Source of the DNA: Ottelia alismoides | Lineage: Eukaryota > Streptophyta > Magnoliopsida > Alismatales > Hydrocharitaceae | Reading direction: 5' to 3' | Length of the DNA: 64,000 nucleotides | Assembly: GCA_037367405.1 (NCBI GenBank) | Contig: JAZKJV010006946.1 | Location: 248,001-312,000, forward strand | Shown here: piece after piece, positions 58,260 to 64,000 of the stretch | Layout of the letters: every line of letters begins with the position of its first letter | Numbering within the stretch: the stretch's first letter is position 1 | The notes under the pieces: model-generated | Told to the model about the DNA's origin: nothing | The model's input: only the letters and a program-made list of their open reading frames with translations | Databases searched by the model: none | Program-made: the position numbers and the translations under genes

Positions 58260-59445
58260 GGATTCCATGTATCATAAGAGTCTGATGATGATCCAATTTC
58301 ATTCGATGAAGCTTTGGGTGACCGGGACATGGATAGTTGGATGCAAGAAATGAAGTCTGAGATAGACTTCATGCACAAGAATGTCGTATGTTCCCTCAAA
58401 GATCTGCCATTGGGTGTAAATGTGTCTTCAAGAGGAAGAGGGGACCATATGGGAAGGTAGGGACCTTCAAAGCATGATTAGTAGCCAAGGGCTACATACA
58501 GAGAGAAGGCATCGATTATGATGGGACATTCTCTCCCATGGCTATGCTTAAATCCATCAGGACATTGCTGTCGTATCTGCACATATGGACTATGACATCT
58601 GGCAGACGGATGTTAAGACTGCTTTTCTCAATGGATACCTCAAAGAGGACATTTATATGTAGCAACCCTAGGGCTTCATTGCTGAGGAAGGAAAAGTGTG
58701 CAAGCTAAAGAAATTCATCTATGGGCTCAAACAGACTTCTCGTAGTTGGAACATACGATTCGATGAAACCATATAGAGTTATGATTTCACGAAGAATCCA
58801 AATGAACCATGTGTACAAGAAGCTCAGTGGGAGCACCATCGTGTTCATTATGCTTTATGTATATAGCATCCTTATCATTGGGAATGATAAATGGATGGTG
58901 ACTAGTGTTAAGGTCTGCTTGTCCAATACCTTTGAGATGAAAGATCTCAGAGAAGGATCTTATATCTTGGGTTTGAAACTATTCGAAAACAGACAAAAGA
59001 GGATATTGGGACTATCACAATAAGGATACATCATGAATATCTTGGTAAGATTCAGCATGGATAATTTCAAGAAAGGCTTCCTTCCCTTAATACATGGTAT
59101 TTACCTATCTAAAGGGATGACTCCTTAAACGGTTGAGTAAAAGAAAGCCATGGCCGGATGCCCTTACGCATCGGTTGTAGGAAGCTTGATGTATGCCATG
59201 ATGTGTACTAGACCAGATTTTTGCCATGCAGTGGGAGTGGTAAGTAGCTACCAATCATGCTATGTAGAGAAACATTGGACTACAGTAGAAAGCATATTCA
59301 ACTACCTAAGAAGAACTCAAGACCACGTCTTGGTTTATGGAGATAATGATCTCCAAGTCTTAGGGTACACAGAGTCAAATTTCCGAACATATTTGGATGA
59401 GAGGAAGTCAACCTTAAGGGTTCCTATTTTTGTTAGTCTGTAGTG
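58260..59445 (+). pseudogene. C3 reverse transcriptase and RNase H
   Basis: RT pieces read VCKLKKFIYGLKQTSRSWN and, at the catalytic site, MLYVYSILIIGND near 58850-58885; the two aspartates of YVDD are replaced. It continues FEMKDLREGSYILGLKLF and YASVVGSLMYAMMCTRPD. RNase H remains end with YLDERKSTLRV near 59390-59420. Non-functional. Confidence 0.85.
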
Positions 59446-59690
59446 CTCTACGAGCTAAGTGTAGCAAGAAGCAGGACACTATGGTTGTTTCGACAAAGTA
59501 AAGCATATATAAGATGCGGCAGCTATATTGGATGTAGTTAATGTTCACTTGGGGTATGCTAGTTTATAAAAGAACTTGGCATAGTCTTCAGTGATAGAGT
59601 GACTAATCAGCTTACCTGGCTATTTGACAAATAGTCGACGATTAGCACAATTAATATGGGGTTGCTATTTATACATGAATGACTCAGGGC

Positions 59691-59701
59691 TAGTGGGAGA
59701 C
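59691..59701 (+). other. C3 polypurine tract
   Basis: TAGTGGGAGAC directly before the 3' LTR start TGTTGGACTTGC. Confidence 0.8.
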
Positions 59702-60165
59702 TGTTGGACTTGCAATCCCTTGGTGACCCATTAATGCAATAAAAATTATTATTTTGTAATGTCCATCTGAAATGAAATGAATAATTGAATGAATTCACTT
59801 TATTGTTAAGGTACCTTTGTACAATCAGGGTTATGTACCATGTCCATATTGAATACCATGCAGCTAGGAAGGCACAATTGACTTTAAACATGTGATCTTC
59901 AATAAAGATCTCCAATCTATGAAAGAAATGACAATCTGTATCTAAATATCGATTTCCAACCGACTTCTTGATATAGGACCTCTGCATAAGAATGGAGATC
60001 AGAAGTGTTGGAATAATCAAGTCAAAGAGTTGACTTGATGAGGTCGAGATAAACAAAGAACTGAATCGTAACTGTCACGAGCAGGCACACATCCTTTGAC
60101 CAGAGACATATATGCATCTATATGCCTGAGTATGCACATTTGACAGATCAATAAGTTGGTGACTT
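59702..60165 (+). repeat. C3 3' LTR, truncated
   Basis: Matches 47784-48250 and ends abruptly near GACTTAGCCAA. About 1.9 kb of the LTR is missing. Confidence 0.82.
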
Positions 60166-60299
60166 AGCCAATATTTGCAATTTGGACTCACAAACGGGTG
60201 GTCAGAAAAGAAAAGATGATCTGAACAGGCTCTTGGAATTCTGAGACTATGTTATGATAACACATTGATGTATAAGGAGAAGGTTAAAAGCTAACATGA

Positions 60300-60552
60300 C
60301 TGACAAATCAGACAAAAAGCCTTTGAGATTGGATAGAAAGTGTGGCTATTTGATGCAAAGATGAAGGTATTCTTAGGCAAATTAAAGAGTAAATGGATAG
60401 GGCCATTTAGAGTACAAGAAGTGCATGACAACAGAAGCATTACAATATCAGATCTGTCGCTTGACGCACAACTATTTGTCATCAATGGTCAGCTACTGAA
60501 GCCTTACCTCGAGCATGACACTTTCTTAGCCGTTGTTGTTCAGTCCAAGTAA
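60300..60552 (+). pseudogene. Athila-like integrase C-terminus
   Basis: KVFLGKLKSKWIGPFRVQEV, then VINGQLLKPYLEHD, is the block that closes gypsy integrase of the Athila/Tat branch. Upstream pieces (60210-60335) resemble the preceding helical part but are out of frame. Confidence 0.82.
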
Positions 60553-60715
60553 TATGCAAGGAAAAAGCATCCACAACCTTAGCAACATCGCAAGATTCAG
60601 ATAATGCCACTCAAAAACTCTTCCTTTAAGTCTTCTTATTCTCTTATTTTCTTCTTTTCTTCTTTTTTTGTCGTATTTCTTATTTTATGTTATGTTTTCC
60701 TCATTCATTGCTTCT

Positions 60716-61082
60716 ATACTTAGGTTACGCTTCATCCTAAGTATGGGGGGATGAGTGATGTAACTTGCCCATTCTTTGTCTCGTCACCTGTCCCCTCTCT
60801 TGTTGATATTCCTGTCTATACTTAGAGATATCTTACCCTAAGTACAGGGAGAGACAGCATGAATCATTGAGTCGTTCATTCCCACCCTCGACCCTCCCTA
60901 CATGTAGATATAGTCTGTTATACTCAGGATTATATGATCCTAAGTATAGGGGAGACGAACAACTTCTCATTCTTTCGTTCATTATTCTTCAGTCGTTGTA
61001 GTATTGACTCTTTTATACTTAGTACAAGTTATGTCTTCCCTTCTCTCTTCGATTTATGAGGACATAGCTGAAATTAAGTATA
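60716..61082 (+). repeat. Tandem array of TATACTTAG/CTAAGTATA hairpins
   Basis: Four units, starting near 60716, 60817, 60919 and 61014, each have a 6- to 12-base stem with a loop of 6-14 bases in the first three and about 50 bases in the fourth. Unit 1 has ATACTTAGG with CCTAAGTAT, perfect; unit 3 has TATACTCAGGAT with ATCCTAAGTATA, one mismatch. Each unit is followed by a G-rich tract (GGGGGG, GGGAGAG, GGGGAG, GGGGG). Confidence 0.7.
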
Positions 61083-62945
61083 GGGGGTCATATATACACT
61101 GTATGTACATTAGTGATAATTCGTACTTTCGTATTTTTAATAGATATGACAAAATTACTATATATACATATATAATTCATTAAATCAAATAAAAAAAGAT
61201 GCATATTATTCCTTATATTATTTTGAATATATTGATTAATAAATCAGGTAAAAATATTTTGCAAAATGTTTGAAAAATAGTTTGAGAATATAATTGAAAA
61301 ATCTGTTGAAAACTATTTGAAAAATATTTTGTAAAATATTTTAAACGTTTGTAAAATGTTTAGTTTGTAAAAATTTCTTTTCTTTTTTGAAATAAAAATG
61401 TATTCAAAACCTGTTTACAAATGGTTTGGAAAATGATTGCAAACATATTTGAAATATATATATATATATATTATTTGAAAAATCTTTGCAAAATAATTTT
61501 CAAATGTTTGTGAAGATTATTGAAAAAAATTATTTTAGACTATAGTTTTCAAAATTGATTGTAAAACCATGTTCAAATAGTTTGAGGAATATATACATCC
61601 TTCAAATAATTTATTTACAAATTGTATATATGTACCTATAAAAATAACTAACTTCTGATTTGTAAATTCTCCAACCTTAATTCTTGCAAATAAAAAGAGA
61701 CATACCAGTGTAAATATCTGTGCATACTTCCTTTTTGTGATAAAAGTTTTTTTGTTTTAAAAAATCCCTAAAAATTTGTAAATTCCAAAACATTTGCAAA
61801 AATATATTCTTCAAAAATTGCATAAAAATTTGTAATTTTTTTTCAAAAAGCCATAAAAAGTTCAAAATAAGAAAATGGCATCACAAAGATATTTTTCTTG
61901 CATTGTACATATCATTCACATTTTTCAGAATAATATAGACAATTGAACATGTCAAAATAAAGTCCAAAGATTGGAGCTTGGAATAGACCTTAATACACCT
62001 AACTTCAGAGGAACCCAATAAGGACTAGAGGATGTTTCAGGTCACCATGACTTAATTCTTTAGGTTCCATAAGTTGTTCATGAGTCAACTCAATGTACTT
62101 AAATAAAACCCTTCATATCATCCGTACGACTCTTGAGATAGTGACTTGATTGGAAATCTCGCACCTAGCACTTAGCTCAACCCAGATGGACTGTTGAAAA
62201 ATATTGGAATCTAAGTTGGGATGATGCAAGGCCACTTCATCAAGAGTGGCTTAGGAAACATTTTTTGGGGAATGTTGATACTGGTACTCTAACATACTTA
62301 TTTTGGTAACAATGATATCTAAAGCCTGGATATGGATTGAGACAATGCTTCAATGAGGAATGGCTTACCGGCGCAACTTTTCCAAGACCATAAAACAGTG
62401 GGTGAACAAAAGATGCTATATCTACTGAGGCATAAAAAAGAATGCATAAGCTATACAAAGTCAAAGAAAATATCAAAAGAAGCCTATACCAAAAATTTCA
62501 TCAAAATTTGAGCTTCAGAAAAAGCATGCTTCTTGGTGAAGGATCGATTATACTAACCGACTTCACAAGGGAAAGAAGACTACACTCGTCCATTCCAAAA
62601 CGGTTTTGTCTGGGAAGAGCTAAAAATTCACACACATGGTTCTATCATCTCAAGGTAGTAATATTATGCGACTGGGAGAATGGTTCTGACCTAGCTGTGA
62701 ATCGGACTAGATGATAGGAGTATGGAATCTGAGGCTTGTTATTTCACATTTTTCGACTTCAATGTGGTTCCGAAAACACCATTAATCCAAAGGACTTCAC
62801 TGAGCTCCAAATTTTGACTTTATTAAAGACTAGTTTAAAAGTTGACAATTATTCCAAGTTATTTCTTTTTCGTTTCTTTATTTTTCATTTTCCGCCCTTA
62901 TTACATACGTGTTTTCTATGGACTAGCAAGGGCTGGTATAGGGGG

Positions 62946-64000
62946 TGATGAATCTCCATTTCATCACCTTTATTCTATCATTTTGGGCTTAAAAAACCTA
63001 GTTAATGCGTGTAAATAACCTTATTTGTACAAATTAACATTCATTACATGTTCCATTTATTATGCATAAAAGATAGTTTTTAATGCCAAAATCATAGAAT
63101 AAAGGAAAGGAAAAGAAAAGGTATAAAATACCAAAGGTGTTTTATGACCCTAAACCTCGAGACCAAGTCAAGAATTGATTTGGTCAACAAGGAATAAAGT
63201 AGGAGAGATAATGGCCAAAAATACAATAAAAAGCATATCTATTCATTCATCACCAAAGCATTTTTGGAACCCATTTTATTCTTTATTACTATTCATCAAA
63301 TCAATAAACTTTGTACATGTAGATAACAATACATAGAAACATACAAGATTACGTTTATACAAAAATAATATACCATGTACAAGTTATACTCAAAACAAGA
63401 ATCCAAAATCTCAATTTCCCAGATCCATATATCCTAAATAAAATCTCAAAATGTATAAAAAAATCACTTTAATTGTATATAAATTTTATTAAGCTATTCA
63501 ATGAAGGTGGTTTCATATTTTTTGGAGTTAAGGTGTAAAAGTAAAGTTCTGAACCCCTATCGTATAATATACATGAATAAAATATTCATTTTATTCATTC
63601 ATTATTATTTTTCCAATCTTATTTTTTTACAATTTTGTAAATATTATTTATAACATATGTACATATTTAGAATAAAAGAAAATCACAAATAAAACACAAA
63701 ATGGAATAAGTATATATAAATACATAGATGAAATACCTATACTTATACCTATATAATAAATACCTCTATTTATTTAAGTATACAAATAACATTAGAAAAA
63801 TACACTAAAAATATATTTATGTATATAAAAATAATTATAAATATATAAAGAGAAAAGGGAGTATGCACCCTGGTGCATGTAATTTTACATGCACCGGGGC
63901 TTATATCTCCCACATTTTTTTATTTTTTGGGAAAATATCATGGTACATATTCATCTATATATCCCTCCAATATGCCATTCGAATTTCGTCAGAAACAGAG
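62946..64000 (+). repeat. R-family LTR, copy R4, runs off the window
   Basis: Starts TGATGAATCTCC with TTCATCA after it, directly behind a polypurine tract, so it is the 3' LTR of the Athila-like element. CTGAACCCCTATCG near 63550 corresponds to 52730-52760 in R3. No gene is called within it. Confidence 0.65.

Larger units (their letters stand above)
47784..60165 (+). mobile_element. Ty1/copia retrotransposon C3 with solo R LTR in gag
   Basis: A long 5' LTR (47784 to about 50170), PBS, leader, gag, pol and polypurine tract run on the plus strand, and a 3' LTR of the same family starts at 59702. The gag is split by a 3.65-kb LTR. Without it the element is about 8.7 kb. All ORFs are broken. 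The 3' LTR is cut at about 60165, where Athila-like DNA begins. Confidence 0.85.
60166..62945 (+). mobile_element. Athila-like gypsy element, 3' part
   Basis: Integrase C-terminus (60300-60552), a long non-coding 3' region with a hairpin array, a polypurine tract (GGTATAGGGGG, 62935-62945) and the start of its LTR at 62946 lie in order on the plus strand. Its 5' part is absent because C3 occupies that side. The remaining DNA (61100-62930) has only short frames; 61230-61560 is low-complexity TTTGAAAAAT-type sequence. Confidence 0.7.

Noticed and set aside
61230..61560. Repeated TTTGAAAAAT-like text, possible functional array
   Set aside because: Low-complexity AT-rich DNA without constant unit length; slippage is enough to explain it.

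Overview
This window reads as nuclear DNA of a flowering plant. It is about 95% transposable elements, AT-rich, and contains no bacterial-style gene order, rRNA, tRNA or CRISPR array. Plant origin rests on copia elements with primer-binding sites matching plant initiator tRNA-Met (TGGTATCAGAGC), a chromovirus-type Ty3/gypsy element, Athila-like remains, plant L1 LINEs with a C-terminal zf-RVT domain, plant RTE LINEs, and one GC-rich first exon of a Rubisco-LSMT-like SET-domain gene. The high GC of that exon fits a monocot, but the species cannot be fixed from sequence alone.

Layout. 1-6215: decayed L1 LINE (+) split by a young copia element, C1 (608-5316, minus). 6216-15416: long-LTR copy R1 (minus) carrying a short RTE fragment (8775-9318) and a full-length decayed RTE LINE (9644-15396, plus). 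That RTE is itself split by a non-autonomous hAT element (12394-14852), which carries a younger RTE copy in inverted orientation (12876-14552). 17082-17442: exon 1 of the SET gene (minus), the only convincing host gene. 17862-18500: second L1 tail. 19143-35391: copia C2 (+) with perfect 5-bp target duplications, containing a complete but broken gypsy element G1 (21224-31208, minus). 35392-40485: no clear gene, except one small candidate ORF at 38296-38601. 40486-48100: copia, LTR and integrase fragments, part of them repeated as an inverted duplication around an R copy. 47784-60165: copia C3 (+) with a solo R LTR (52253-55904) inside its gag. 60166-64000: Athila-like 3' end, whose own R-type LTR starts at 62946 and leaves the window.

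Relationships. Insertion order can be read from the nesting and target-site duplications: L1 before C1; R1 before RTE before hAT before the young RTE; C2 before G1; C3 before the solo R. Nearly all element ORFs carry stops or frameshifts. The exceptions are the C1 gag and RT-RNase H blocks and the RT of the innermost RTE.

The most unusual structures are: (1) the RTE/hAT/inverted-RTE nest, whose transcript could fold into long double-stranded RNA; (2) the R LTR family, whose five visible starts share a short inverted repeat at the LTR tip; (3) a roughly 100-bp tandem array of TATACTTAG/CTAAGTATA hairpins, each followed by a G-rich tract (60716-61082); and (4) an inverted duplication of an LTR-integrase junction.
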